13,968 bases of DNA from an uncultured Bacilli bacterium. GTDB taxonomy: Bacteria; Bacillota_I; Bacilli_A; RF39; UBA660. The notes under the pieces were generated by a model. The model saw nothing but the letters and a program-made list of their open reading frames with translations, ran no database searches and was not told the origin of the DNA. The DNA is taken from contig CANRHM010000022.1 in assembly GCA_947630415.1 (NCBI GenBank), positions 1 through 13,968 of the forward strand, written 5' to 3'. Shown here one piece after another: positions 5,334 through 13,837 of this stretch (position 1 is its first letter; the number at the start of each line of letters is the position of its first letter). Position numbers and translations under genes: made by a program.

Positions 5334-8300
5334 GTGTTAGAAAAAATGAGTTTACAACAATTTAGAAAAACTAAAGAGCAAATGATGAATCTTGTTCAGA
5401 AAGCAAATGATGAATACGAGAAAAATAAGGACAATGCTACTTATGATAATGCGGCCCATGAACAGGAATTACTCGAAGCCTATTCCGGCCTTCAAGATCA
5501 ATTGTTATCCCATGATTTAAGTGAGATTCCTTTTGAAGAATGGAAAGGATTAGAAATTTTTTCGGATGAGGCACACCCCGCCAACTTTTCGAAAACAAAG
5601 GCCAATATCGATTTTGCTCTTCTTAAATATTATGGAAATGGAAATTTCAAAGGATGTCATGTCCGAAATCTAGATCAAATTCCTAATTATGTAACAGTGG
5701 ATCCCGATAGTTTTGATGATGAGACCATTAATCAAAATCCATCTTTATTTTTATCGACCAGTTTTAGTAAGGAATTTAGAGATAAATATTATCATGGTGC
5801 TTTAGCTATCCAAGATTTAGCCAATTTATCACCTAGTCAAATCGAAGAATTAAAAAACAAAAGAGTGAATTCCTTTAAAGGTTGTAGCACGTATTTAGTA
5901 GAACTATTAGGCTTAGAAAAAGTTGTTCAATTATATAAACACTCTACGATAGAGTTTGAAACTCTTGATCAAATACTAGAACCTATTATAAGCCTTGATT
6001 ATATTAGTCATCAATTCAATAAACAGAATGAAAAAGAACTTTTATCTTATAAACATCTTTATGAAGAACTAAAAAAAGTAGAAGTTGCCGATGTAAAAGA
6101 GGCTGTTTTTGATTTTGCAAAACGACAAATTATAGAGGAACGCTTTCCCCTTGTCCAACGGAAATATCCTAAATTGTTTATCGAAGAAAATAAAGATTTG
6201 TTTTTAATAGATGTTCCGATCGATGAAGAAGTAAAGCAAAGATATTTTTCTAAACATTTAACATTTCAAGATGTGCTTAAATATCGAACTCAATTTGAAA
6301 CTATACCCATCGATAACTTTATGGAAAATACTACTCCTATTGCTACCACTTTTGGAATAGGAAAACTTCAAACTTTAATAGAAAAGCATCCAGATGTGTT
6401 TATGCATATTGCCCAAAAAAAAGATTTAAATCTATTGTGGAGGGCCTTTCATCCTAGTAACGATTTAGAAAAAAGTTTTAGAAGAACAGTAAGGGATTAT
6501 TATTTAGATTATTATAAAATAGATGATTCAAATCCTCAAGTAGAGGAGGATCCTTTTGCTTGGTTATCTTCTATGCATTTTCAGTTTGTAAAAAAATTAC
6601 GCACACCTAGTGATTTATGGAATTACAATGATTCTATGGTTGTACTTAGTAGAGTACAAACCAATGCTTTTGATATTTTAGGTATTGAGCAGATTAAACA
6701 GTTTGAACAAGAAACAGGCTTTTTTACGCATGAAGGACGTACTTATACGAATGGTTTAGAAATGTTAGATGCCGTTGGTGATTATTTATTAACGCATAAA
6801 AAAGATTATTTATTAGAACTTGGAATTGATTTTCACGATGGTGATTTGCCTTATGAAGAATGGAAAAATCAATTTGCAAAATGTTTAGATAACATGCGTA
6901 AGAACAACTTTTTTACAGATTTTACAGCTTACGATTGGATGGAGGGAAACTTTCGAAATCAACACCCCGAATTATTTATTTCTAAAGATGCGCCTAAAGA
7001 ATTAAGAACCTATTTTTATAAAAATGGTATAACTCCTTTGTTTTTACATGCTCGTAAAGAATACATTCCTTATCTCATAGATAAAAACTTAGAAAATACC
7101 CTCAATGCCACCATTGAGTTAATGCTTCCTGCTTTGATGGATGCGAACGGAAATATCCTTCCTAGCAAGGAAAATTTTATTAAGGAGTACGTCGCTCGTT
7201 ATGGGAATGAAAAACTATTACAGTTGGTTTCCAAATATGGAGATGTTTTATCGAATATTACCATTTCTAGTATGCACCATGAAATAGATAATGAATCATC
7301 CATTGAGCAAGCTATAAAAACGGCTATTTATAATAAAATTATACATTCGGATGTACGTTATGGCTATTTAGTAGATACGCCTGATTTTGTTCAAACGTAT
7401 CCTGATCTTTTCGTTCGTTTCGATGATTTACCTAATCTAACTCAAGAAGAAAAACAACGCTTAACGAATGCTTTTTATAGTCGCACCTTAAGTTATGATG
7501 ATATACGACAACATAAAGAATTGATTCCTTTTTTAAAAGATAAAAATTTACATATTGCTTTTGGAAAACCGAGTAAGACCTCTACCTATAATAGAAAATT
7601 AGATCTAGAGTTAATCGATGTTTTTGGCAATGAAGCATTTTTGAATTTATGTAGTAAATACGGAAGATATATGAACAACGTTTGGAAACAATTGAATGAT
7701 GAAACCGTTCTTGAAAATGGACAGTATAAAGATACTCTTACTAAGAAGATGCTTTCTATCGAAGATATGAAAAGCAAAATCGAAAATATTATTGCTTATC
7801 AATGTAAAACAGGAAATCTAGATTATAATCCTACCGATGCACCTTCCTTTTTAAAAGAGCAATATCCTTCCTTGTTTTTAAATAAGGATGCTCCTTTAGC
7901 ATTACAAGAAGTCTTTTATAATCGTGGTTTTACGCATCCTTTAACGTTTAAGTTATTACAACAACATAAAGAATGGACGCCTTTTTTAGAAGGGAAGAAT
8001 CTTGTTCCTGCTCTTTTAAGGGGAAGTCAATACAAAGATAGCATGATGCATTATTTCCAAGTGTTTGGAGAAGAGAAAGCCCTTAACTTAGGTATTCATA
8101 GAGCCGATACTGTGATGGCTATGATCGATGCACGTCAAGTAGATAAAATGAAAGATTGGTATGATAAAACAGGTAAAAAATTTATTCCCGATGTGGTCGT
8201 TATGCAAAACTTTTCTCTTGATGAATCGGATAAATTCTTAACTTCAGGAGCCAATTGGGGAAATTTAATGCGTATTAAGAGTTTTGCTAGTACCTTAGAG

Positions 8301-10223
8301 GGAAGAGACGCCATGTTAAAGCTTGCATATTCTTTTGGTGCTTTTGACCATGATCAGCGAGGCTTTAAAAAATTGCAAGACTTATTAACTAATCTTCCAA
8401 GAAAGATTGATGAAAGTCAAAGTTATATCTTTCATAATTTAGATATGCAAATAGATCAATCTTGTCAAAGAGCATTCTTCTTTTCAAATCCTTCTTTAGA
8501 TAGTGAAACCGCTTATAATCAAATGATGGCTTATGTCGAAAAAAATCAAAACAAGTTATTTGATAATATTATATGGACTCCACTTTTAAAAACCTTAAAA
8601 GAAGAAAATGTAGTTGATTTTTCAAAACCGATACTATCTCAAATTTATAAAGAAAATGAAGATGGAAGTCTTTCTTTAGCCATCAATCCACAGAGTTGTC
8701 CTAAATCTTCTCAAATGTTAAGAGAAATCTTGGGGGTTTTTAGAGAACTTCCTATTTTAACTCCTACCAAAGCGCATCAATTATTTGGAGGATTTGATTT
8801 AAAATATGATGTCCATTTTAGAGAGTTTTTATTAGCCAATATAGACGAAGTGTTATCTACTCCTAAAGGAAATTATATTGCAAGCATTCAAAAACAATTT
8901 ACGGATATCAGGTCCATCAATAGCAATCGAAGTTTGACCCTCGATTTAGCTATTAGTTATGTTCAGACCAATAAATATACTTCTGTTCAAACAGGAAATG
9001 AAAAAGTGGCTGAAATTGCTGCCATTGCAGGTTACTCTCAAGAAGATTTTAATACGTTACAAGAGATTTATAATTATGGAAGACAAAGGACCTTTAGTAG
9101 TATTCCAAGAATTGAAAAACAGGCCGAAAAAAGAAGTGGAACTTATCGTTATGAAACTTTAAAATTAGATGATCCACTTGCTATGGCTATTGGTACGTTA
9201 ACCGATTGTTGTCAGGAATTAAACAATTGTGCTGAAATGTGTATGGAACATAGTATGGTTGATAAAAATGGTCGTGTCTTTGTAATTAAAGATGAATTAG
9301 GACAAATTGTAGCTCAAAGTTGGGTTTGGCGAAATAAGGATGTGCTTTGTTTTGATAACATTGAAATACCGGATAAAACTTTTACAAGAGTTACAAGAGA
9401 AAATCCAGACTTGGGTAGACAAGGATTTACCGATGAAATCTTTGAAATCTATAAGCAGGCTGCTAAAGATTTAATAGAAGAAGATGAAAAGAGTTATCAG
9501 GCCCTTTTAGAAAGAGGACAAATTACCATAGAACAATACGAAGGATTACGACTAGGCAAAGTTACAGTCGGTTTAGGTTATAACGATATTGCAGAGTCTC
9601 TTCAAAAAAATGCTACGGTTGATACCAGTATGGTTGCAAGACCGCTTCCGTTTGAAGCGCCTGTCAACTTGTCAAGAGCACTTTATACTTCGGATTCGAT
9701 GACGCAATATATTTTAGATGAAAGATCTGATCGAAAGGAATATACGGGAGAAACACTTCCTATTTATCATGATCGTTATACAGAATATCAAGATGATAAT
9801 TTCTCTTACAAAGACTTACTTACGTTAAAGAAATTGGAAATGGCTACCAAGGGGGACTTAACTTACTTAGAAACTTCTTCCATAAATAATTCTGATCATA
9901 TTGTTACTTCTCTTGCTTACAACTATGATTTAAATCCAGATACGACTAGGGTTATTATGAATCCTAACTTTGCACTTATCTATGATGTGAATGAAAATAA
10001 AATAAAAGTTGGAGATTTATTCTTTAATACAGAAATTCCGAATCAGAAGGAGGATATCGAAAGTAAGGTTGCTTTACAAATCAAATTAGCTTTCGATCAA
10101 CTGGGTAAAGAAAAAGAAATCGATACCACTTCGTTAGATGAAAAACAAAAAACTATGGTTTCAAAAGCGATGGGATTAGCCGATGAAATCGATAGTGAAA
10201 GGGGAGTAGGCCATGCAAAATAA
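5334..10223 (+). CDS. Giant repeat protein with C-terminal Cys-rich, possibly GNAT-like domain; function unknown
   Basis: A 1629-residue protein with no signal peptide or membrane segment, so probably cytoplasmic. I do not recognise a named family. Most of it is divergent repeat: a unit beginning (N/Y/H)P-x-LF-(I/V/L), then often DAP-x-x-L, an FY, and H-K/R-E-x-x-P-(F/Y)-L-x-x-KNL. It is clearest near residues 545, 690 and 845 and weaker near 135 and 280. Each clear copy is followed by a (V/A)-(F/Y)-G-(N/E)-E-x-x-L-x-L segment, a period of about 150 residues. From about 1260 to 1380 lies a different domain: AIGTLTDCCQELNNCAEMC, then VFVIKDELGQIVAQSWVWR and LCFDNIEIP, a pattern suggestive of a GNAT-like fold. 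I prefer GTG 5334 because AGGTGG (5323-5328) is 5 nt upstream; GTG 5325 or ATG 5346 are alternatives. It overlaps the next gene by 11 nt. Confidence 0.85.
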   Translation: MLEKMSLQQFRKTKEQMMNLVQKANDEYEKNKDNATYDNAAHEQELLEAYSGLQDQLLSHDLSEIPFEEWKGLEIFSDEAHPANFSKTKANIDFALLKYYGNGNFKGCHVRNLDQIPNYVTVDPDSFDDETINQNPSLFLSTSFSKEFRDKYYHGALAIQDLANLSPSQIEELKNKRVNSFKGCSTYLVELLGLEKVVQLYKHSTIEFETLDQILEPIISLDYISHQFNKQNEKELLSYKHLYEELKKVEVADVKEAVFDFAKRQIIEERFPLVQRKYPKLFIEENKDLFLIDVPIDEEVKQRYFSKHLTFQDVLKYRTQFETIPIDNFMENTTPIATTFGIGKLQTLIEKHPDVFMHIAQKKDLNLLWRAFHPSNDLEKSFRRTVRDYYLDYYKIDDSNPQVEEDPFAWLSSMHFQFVKKLRTPSDLWNYNDSMVVLSRVQTNAFDILGIEQIKQFEQETGFFTHEGRTYTNGLEMLDAVGDYLLTHKKDYLLELGIDFHDGDLPYEEWKNQFAKCLDNMRKNNFFTDFTAYDWMEGNFRNQHPELFISKDAPKELRTYFYKNGITPLFLHARKEYIPYLIDKNLENTLNATIELMLPALMDANGNILPSKENFIKEYVARYGNEKLLQLVSKYGDVLSNITISSMHHEIDNESSIEQAIKTAIYNKIIHSDVRYGYLVDTPDFVQTYPDLFVRFDDLPNLTQEEKQRLTNAFYSRTLSYDDIRQHKELIPFLKDKNLHIAFGKPSKTSTYNRKLDLELIDVFGNEAFLNLCSKYGRYMNNVWKQLNDETVLENGQYKDTLTKKMLSIEDMKSKIENIIAYQCKTGNLDYNPTDAPSFLKEQYPSLFLNKDAPLALQEVFYNRGFTHPLTFKLLQQHKEWTPFLEGKNLVPALLRGSQYKDSMMHYFQVFGEEKALNLGIHRADTVMAMIDARQVDKMKDWYDKTGKKFIPDVVVMQNFSLDESDKFLTSGANWGNLMRIKSFASTLEGRDAMLKLAYSFGAFDHDQRGFKKLQDLLTNLPRKIDESQSYIFHNLDMQIDQSCQRAFFFSNPSLDSETAYNQMMAYVEKNQNKLFDNIIWTPLLKTLKEENVVDFSKPILSQIYKENEDGSLSLAINPQSCPKSSQMLREILGVFRELPILTPTKAHQLFGGFDLKYDVHFREFLLANIDEVLSTPKGNYIASIQKQFTDIRSINSNRSLTLDLAISYVQTNKYTSVQTGNEKVAEIAAIAGYSQEDFNTLQEIYNYGRQRTFSSIPRIEKQAEKRSGTYRYETLKLDDPLAMAIGTLTDCCQELNNCAEMCMEHSMVDKNGRVFVIKDELGQIVAQSWVWRNKDVLCFDNIEIPDKTFTRVTRENPDLGRQGFTDEIFEIYKQAAKDLIEEDEKSYQALLERGQITIEQYEGLRLGKVTVGLGYNDIAESLQKNATVDTSMVARPLPFEAPVNLSRALYTSDSMTQYILDERSDRKEYTGETLPIYHDRYTEYQDDNFSYKDLLTLKKLEMATKGDLTYLETSSINNSDHIVTSLAYNYDLNPDTTRVIMNPNFALIYDVNENKIKVGDLFFNTEIPNQKEDIESKVALQIKLAFDQLGKEKEIDTTSLDEKQKTMVSKAMGLADEIDSERGVGHAK

Positions 10224-11229
10224 AGACATTCATACCATTATCAGTGATGCTTTAGGAATCGATAAAAAGGAACTTATAGGAAATCTAGATGCTATTTTGC
10301 AATCTTTACAGAAGGCCATAGAAAAAAATAAAGAAGCGCTTCTTCAAGCGAATAAAATCGATCAAAAAAATAATAATGGATTTATACTTGATTTTAATAT
10401 TATTCATAACCTATTTGCTTTGGTAAGTAAAGAAAATGTAGTCTATGGCCAAGTTACTTTATCTCAAAAAGACGATGATAAAAAACTCATGTATGGTAAA
10501 CAAATCATGGATAAAGGAAATGTTGTTATTATTTATGATGGAAATCCTTATGTCCTAATTGAAATGATTTTACGGAATCTTTTAGCAGGTAACACCATGA
10601 TTTTTTCAAATAGAGGATACATGTATGGAACAAATCAGTTACTAATAGAAATTACCCAAAGTGTTTTAGAAAAATTTAGTATCGAAAGAAATTTAGTACA
10701 ACTTTATGTAAGTGAAACGTTCGATGAACTTTTAGCCAATTATGCCAATATTGATTTGGTTGTTTGTATAGGAGATCGCACCTTACAAAACACTATTTTA
10801 CAAAAAAGTAAAAATGAAATACTAACCAGTGGCTATGAAAACTTTGATTTATATATTGAAGATGCTTCTCACCTTGATTTCTTAAATCAAATCCTAAAGA
10901 CGGGATTAAATATACAGTTATATATCAACAAGGATGTTCATTTAGACCAAGCAAATGCACTTATTGTTGAGGATATCGAAGAAGCCATTGCTCAAATGAA
11001 TTACAATGGACATAAGTATAGTGCTGCTATTTTTACTACCTCTTTTACCAATGCTTCTCAGTTTATTCGTGAAGTAAAAGCAAGTAAGGTCATGGTCAAT
11101 ACGAGTCCTACCGTTGAACGGTTACTCGATATTGAACAAGATGATTTATATAACGAAAAAATCATTATCTATCCTTTATCTTTTAAATTTGATGATCATA
11201 AAGATGAAGTTAAAATAAGCGATGAATAA
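10213..11229 (+). CDS. ProA-like aldehyde dehydrogenase homologue lacking the catalytic cysteine
   Basis: A 338-residue protein that follows the aldehyde dehydrogenase superfamily, closest in pattern to glutamate-5-semialdehyde dehydrogenase (ProA, about 415 residues). It has EALLQANKID near the N-terminus; VVIIYDGNPYVLIEMILRNL at about 104-123 (ProA VIYEARPNVT region), then LLAGNTMIFSN; IDLVVCIGDRTLQNTI (ProA IDLIIPRGG region); and EAIAQMNYNGHKYSAAIFT with VMVNTSPT at about 257-300. The stretch where ProA carries its catalytic Cys (CNAMETLLVH) is replaced by LKTGLNIQLYINKDVHL, with no Cys. The sole Cys lies in the cofactor-binding region. I infer a catalytically dead homologue, possibly a binding or scaffold protein. 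It starts inside the end of the giant gene, with AAAGGGGAG before the ATG, so translation is probably coupled. A diverged but active enzyme of another type cannot be excluded. Confidence 0.7.
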   Translation: MQNKDIHTIISDALGIDKKELIGNLDAILQSLQKAIEKNKEALLQANKIDQKNNNGFILDFNIIHNLFALVSKENVVYGQVTLSQKDDDKKLMYGKQIMDKGNVVIIYDGNPYVLIEMILRNLLAGNTMIFSNRGYMYGTNQLLIEITQSVLEKFSIERNLVQLYVSETFDELLANYANIDLVVCIGDRTLQNTILQKSKNEILTSGYENFDLYIEDASHLDFLNQILKTGLNIQLYINKDVHLDQANALIVEDIEEAIAQMNYNGHKYSAAIFTTSFTNASQFIREVKASKVMVNTSPTVERLLDIEQDDLYNEKIIIYPLSFKFDDHKDEVKISDE

Positions 11230-11249
11230 GTACAAAAGAGGTATAAAAA

Positions 11250-11675
11250 ATGAAAGCAATTCTTTGTTTAGATGATGACTATGGTATTTCTTTCTTTGGC
11301 AAAAGACAAAGTCAAGATAAGAACTTACGCCTTAATTTAAAGAATTATCTTAAAGAGAATAAAATCTATATGAAACCTTCTAGTGCATCTTTATATCAAG
11401 ATATTTTAAAAAACATAGTAGAAACAAATGACTTTCAAAATCTTTTGGATGAGTATGTTTTATTTGAAGAAGATATCCATCCTTATATCGATAAAATAGA
11501 TACCTTAATTCTTTATTTTTGGAATCGAATTTATCCTAAAGATGTTTATTTTAATAAAGCGATTTTATCTTTTTATAAAGAAGTAGATCGATGTGAATTC
11601 GTAGGTACTTCTCATGAGAAGATAACTAGAGTCATTTATAGGAAGGAGGATACTGATGCGAAAGAGAAAGAATAA
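11250..11675 (+). CDS. Small conserved clostridial-type protein (often labelled ribonuclease Z); function unknown
   Basis: This 141-residue soluble protein starts MKAILCLDDDYGISFFGKRQSQD, has LILYFWNRIYPKDVYF near residue 87 and ends with FVGTSHEKITRVIYRK. From memory, a short family in Clostridia and relatives shares RRQSQD, (R/F)WNRxYPxD and SHEKIT; it is often annotated ribonuclease Z. I see no HxHxDH metal motif of a real RNase Z, so that label should not be trusted. The N-terminus (MKAIxCxDxxxGI) loosely recalls dihydrofolate reductase, but the DHFR catalytic region is absent. AGAGG (11237-11241) lies 8 nt before the ATG. The gene lies 20 nt after the ALDH-like gene and overlaps the nuclease gene by 20 nt, so it is almost certainly in the same operon. 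Confidence 0.65.
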   Translation: MKAILCLDDDYGISFFGKRQSQDKNLRLNLKNYLKENKIYMKPSSASLYQDILKNIVETNDFQNLLDEYVLFEEDIHPYIDKIDTLILYFWNRIYPKDVYFNKAILSFYKEVDRCEFVGTSHEKITRVIYRKEDTDAKEKE

Positions 11676-12357
11676 TCTTTTCTATTCCATTATTACGTTA
11701 GTTCTTCTTTTGGTGATGCTTGGTACTTCATATGCTTTTCCTACTTCCAAAAGTGAAGATATTCCACTTATTACCATGGAAGAAATTCCTATTTATAACA
11801 ATACGCCTTATGTAGCAATTAACCAAAATGTTCCTTCTTTTAAAGAAGAGGAGTTAACTACGACTTCTTATGAAAAATATAGTGCATTAGATTCCCTTGG
11901 AAGAGCGGGAGTTGCCGTAGCTAATATTGGAATAGACTTAATGCCTACCGAAGAAAGAGGAAGTATTTCTTCCATTAAGCCATCGGGATGGCATACCGTG
12001 AAATATGATTTTGTCGATGGAAAATACTTGTATAATAGGTGTCATTTGATTGGTTACCAGTTGACGGGAGAAAACGCCAATATTAAAAATTTAATCACCG
12101 GTACTAGGAGTATGAATGTCAAAGAAATGCTTCCTTTTGAAAATATGGTTCATGACTATATTGTAGAAACAAAAAATCATGTTCTTTATAGAGTAAGTCC
12201 CATCTATGAAGGAAATGATTTAGTAGCAAGAGGTGTTTGGATTGAAGCGGAGTCCATCGAAGATAGGGGAGAAGGAATTTCTTTTTCTGTCTTTGTCTTT
12301 AATGTAGAGCCTGGTGTAACCATCGATTACCGTACAGGAGAAAGTAATATTTCTTAA
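11656..12357 (+). CDS. Membrane-anchored or secreted DNA/RNA nonspecific endonuclease
   Basis: A 233-residue nuclease of the DNA/RNA nonspecific endonuclease superfamily (beta-beta-alpha-Me fold, EndA-like). The N-terminus is a short basic stretch plus a hydrophobic segment (RKRKNNLFYSIITLVLLLV) ending in TSYAFP, a signal anchor or signal peptide. The catalytic core is YNRCHLIGYQLTGENA (about residues 126-141), with the general-base His in NRCH (DRGH in the classical family), then KNLITGTRSMN carrying the metal-binding Asn. MLPFENMVHDYI and the end VEPGVTIDYRTGES match the clostridial form of this family, in which NRCH is usual, so the enzyme should be active. Substrate is extracellular DNA or RNA, serving nutrition, DNA uptake or competition; the window does not say which. 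AAGGAGG (11643-11649) is 6 nt before the ATG. It is the last gene of the unit. Confidence 0.9.
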   Translation: MRKRKNNLFYSIITLVLLLVMLGTSYAFPTSKSEDIPLITMEEIPIYNNTPYVAINQNVPSFKEEELTTTSYEKYSALDSLGRAGVAVANIGIDLMPTEERGSISSIKPSGWHTVKYDFVDGKYLYNRCHLIGYQLTGENANIKNLITGTRSMNVKEMLPFENMVHDYIVETKNHVLYRVSPIYEGNDLVARGVWIEAESIEDRGEGISFSVFVFNVEPGVTIDYRTGESNIS

Positions 12358-12360
12358 AAC

Positions 12361-12388
12361 AAAAAGACGATTTTTTTCGTCTTTTTTT
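12361..12388. terminator. Bidirectional intrinsic terminator
   Basis: AAAAAGACGA (12361-12370) pairs perfectly with TCGTCTTTTT (12377-12386) around six T, followed by more T on the plus strand. The A-rich start gives TTTTTGTTTT on the minus strand. It ends both the nuclease operon and the convergent small gene. Confidence 0.85.
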
Positions 12389-12650
12389 AATAGTAGTAAT
12401 AAGGTGGATAGAAGTAATTGGTGTTATTGTAATAAGGGTAAGGATAGTAGTTTGGATAGGTTGGATAATAATTTGGGAAATTGTTGTTATTGGGTCTACT
12501 TCCGACTAGTGCGCCACCTGCTAGACCACCTAGCAAAAAAGGCACCACAAATCCACCTGCACGACTATCTTGACCATAAGTTTGTATTTGGTTTCTTCTT
12601 CCAAAACGCATATTCCTTGGCGTTTGGTACATATTATAATTAGGATACAT
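12387..12650 (-). CDS. Small Tyr/Asn/Pro-rich protein with a Gly-rich hydrophobic segment
   Basis: An 87-residue protein of unknown function. It starts MYPNYNMYQTPRNMRFGRR, has a short Gly-rich hydrophobic stretch (GGFVVPFLLGGLAGGALVG, about residues 32-50) and ends in a low-complexity tail rich in Asn, Pro and Tyr: 14 of the last 29 residues are Tyr, ending in YYYY. Such composition is seen in spore-coat-like and surface proteins of Firmicutes; that link is only compositional. AGAAGGGAGT just upstream is a good ribosome binding site, which supports this strand over the overlapping plus-strand reading frame. The stop TAA (12389-12387) lies in the shared terminator. It is divergent from the aminopeptidase gene, with about 60 bp between starts. 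Confidence 0.7.
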   Translation of the reverse strand: MYPNYNMYQTPRNMRFGRRNQIQTYGQDSRAGGFVVPFLLGGLAGGALVGSRPNNNNFPNYYPTYPNYYPYPYYNNTNYFYPPYYYY

Positions 12651-12679
12651 AATAATACTCCCTTCTATGGTATTTTATG

Positions 12680-12688
12680 TGTTATAAT
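12680..12688 (+). promoter_or_regulatory. Extended -10 promoter of the aminopeptidase operon
   Basis: TGTTATAAT (12680-12688) is a perfect extended -10; no recognisable -35 is found 17 bp upstream. The start of transcription would be near 12695, only about 16 nt before the ATG, leaving a very short leader that just contains the ribosome binding site. Confidence 0.55.
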
Positions 12689-12710
12689 ATAATTGGTGAG
12701 GAGAATTAAG

Positions 12711-13826
12711 ATGGATGAAAAAATAAAAAAATTAGCACATACGATCGTACATTATTCGCTCGATTTAAAAAGGGGCGAAAAAGTGTTAATTACTTTTCAA
12801 ACGGAAGAACCGAAACCTCTTGTCAAAGCCTTAATTAAAGAGATTACCGATTGTGGTGCGGTTGCTTCTTACATCATGAGTGATTCTGAATTAAGTAGTC
12901 TTTTAACGGAGCGAACGGATGAAGCCCGCATTGCTTTAACGAAGAAGCAAAAAGAGTTTGAAGTCGAAAACTTTGATGCTTTTATTTCGATTCAGTACCG
13001 TGTCAACGATTACGAAAATCATTTAGTAGATAAAAGTATTACCAAAGCCTTAGGACTTGCTTTAGAAAAAAGTCAAGATATTCGTATTAACGAACGAAAA
13101 TGGGTATTATTAAATTATCCATCTCCACTTGATGCATATAAGGCTTCGATGAAAATCGATGAATTTAGGGAATTTGCTTTTGATGTTATGACCGTTGATT
13201 ATAGTGCCATGGAACAAGACATTAAACCATTAAAAGAATTGATGGATAAAACGGATAAAGTAAGAATTGTGGCACCGGGAACGGATCTTACTTTCTCGAT
13301 TAAAGGCATGGGTAGTATTCCTTGTGTAGGGGATAAAAATATTCCGGATGGAGAGCTTTATTCGGCTCCAGTTCGTGATAGTGTCAATGGAACGATTACT
13401 TATAATACACCAAGTCCTTATCAAGGAACCATCTTCAATCACGTTTCTTTAACTTTTAAAGATGGAAAAATAGTTAAGGCTACCGCCGATAATGACGTAG
13501 AAAGACTAAATCAAATTTTCGATACCGATGAAGGAGCAAGATATGTAGGAGAATTTTCTTTAGGATTCAATCCGAAGATTCTCTATCCAATGGGCGATAT
13601 CTTGTTTGATGAAAAGATTTTAGGAAGTTTGCACTTTACACCTGGAAGAGCGTATAAAGATTGTTATAATGGAAATGATTCTGCTATTCACTGGGATATG
13701 GTGTTGATTCAACGAAAAGATTATGGTGGAGGAGAAATCTATTTTGACGATGTTTTAATTCGAAAAGATGGTGTTTTTGTCTTACCGGAATTAGAAAAAT
13801 TAAATTATGGTTATCATAATGATTAG
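12711..13826 (+). CDS. M29 family metallo-aminopeptidase (AmpS/AmpT type)
   Basis: This cytoplasmic aminopeptidase of 371 residues removes N-terminal residues from peptides with two metal ions. Typical M29 features are all visible: N-terminal LAHTIVHYSLDLKRGEKVLI; then PDGELYSAPVRDSVNGTI, whose Glu is a metal ligand; ARYVGEFSLGFNP with the second Glu; LGSLHFTPGRAY with a His; and SAIHWDMVLIQ with the final His and Asp ligands. Length is slightly below the usual 400-410. I chose ATG 12711 with GAGGAG 7-8 nt upstream; a longer frame from TTG 12693 would start upstream of, or at, the predicted transcription start. The following gene begins 11 nt after the stop, so the two are likely co-transcribed. 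Confidence 0.93.
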   Translation: MDEKIKKLAHTIVHYSLDLKRGEKVLITFQTEEPKPLVKALIKEITDCGAVASYIMSDSELSSLLTERTDEARIALTKKQKEFEVENFDAFISIQYRVNDYENHLVDKSITKALGLALEKSQDIRINERKWVLLNYPSPLDAYKASMKIDEFREFAFDVMTVDYSAMEQDIKPLKELMDKTDKVRIVAPGTDLTFSIKGMGSIPCVGDKNIPDGELYSAPVRDSVNGTITYNTPSPYQGTIFNHVSLTFKDGKIVKATADNDVERLNQIFDTDEGARYVGEFSLGFNPKILYPMGDILFDEKILGSLHFTPGRAYKDCYNGNDSAIHWDMVLIQRKDYGGGEIYFDDVLIRKDGVFVLPELEKLNYGYHND

Positions 13827-13837
13827 GAGGAAAGAAA

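Noticed and set aside
12404..12643. Plus-strand 79-codon frame opposite the Tyr-rich protein
   Set aside because: It starts directly after a strong terminator without a promoter or good ribosome binding site, while the minus-strand frame has a clear AGGGAG site and shares the bidirectional terminator.
12693..12710. TTG start for the aminopeptidase
   Set aside because: It lies at or before the predicted transcription start and contains the GAGGAG ribosome binding site used by ATG 12711.
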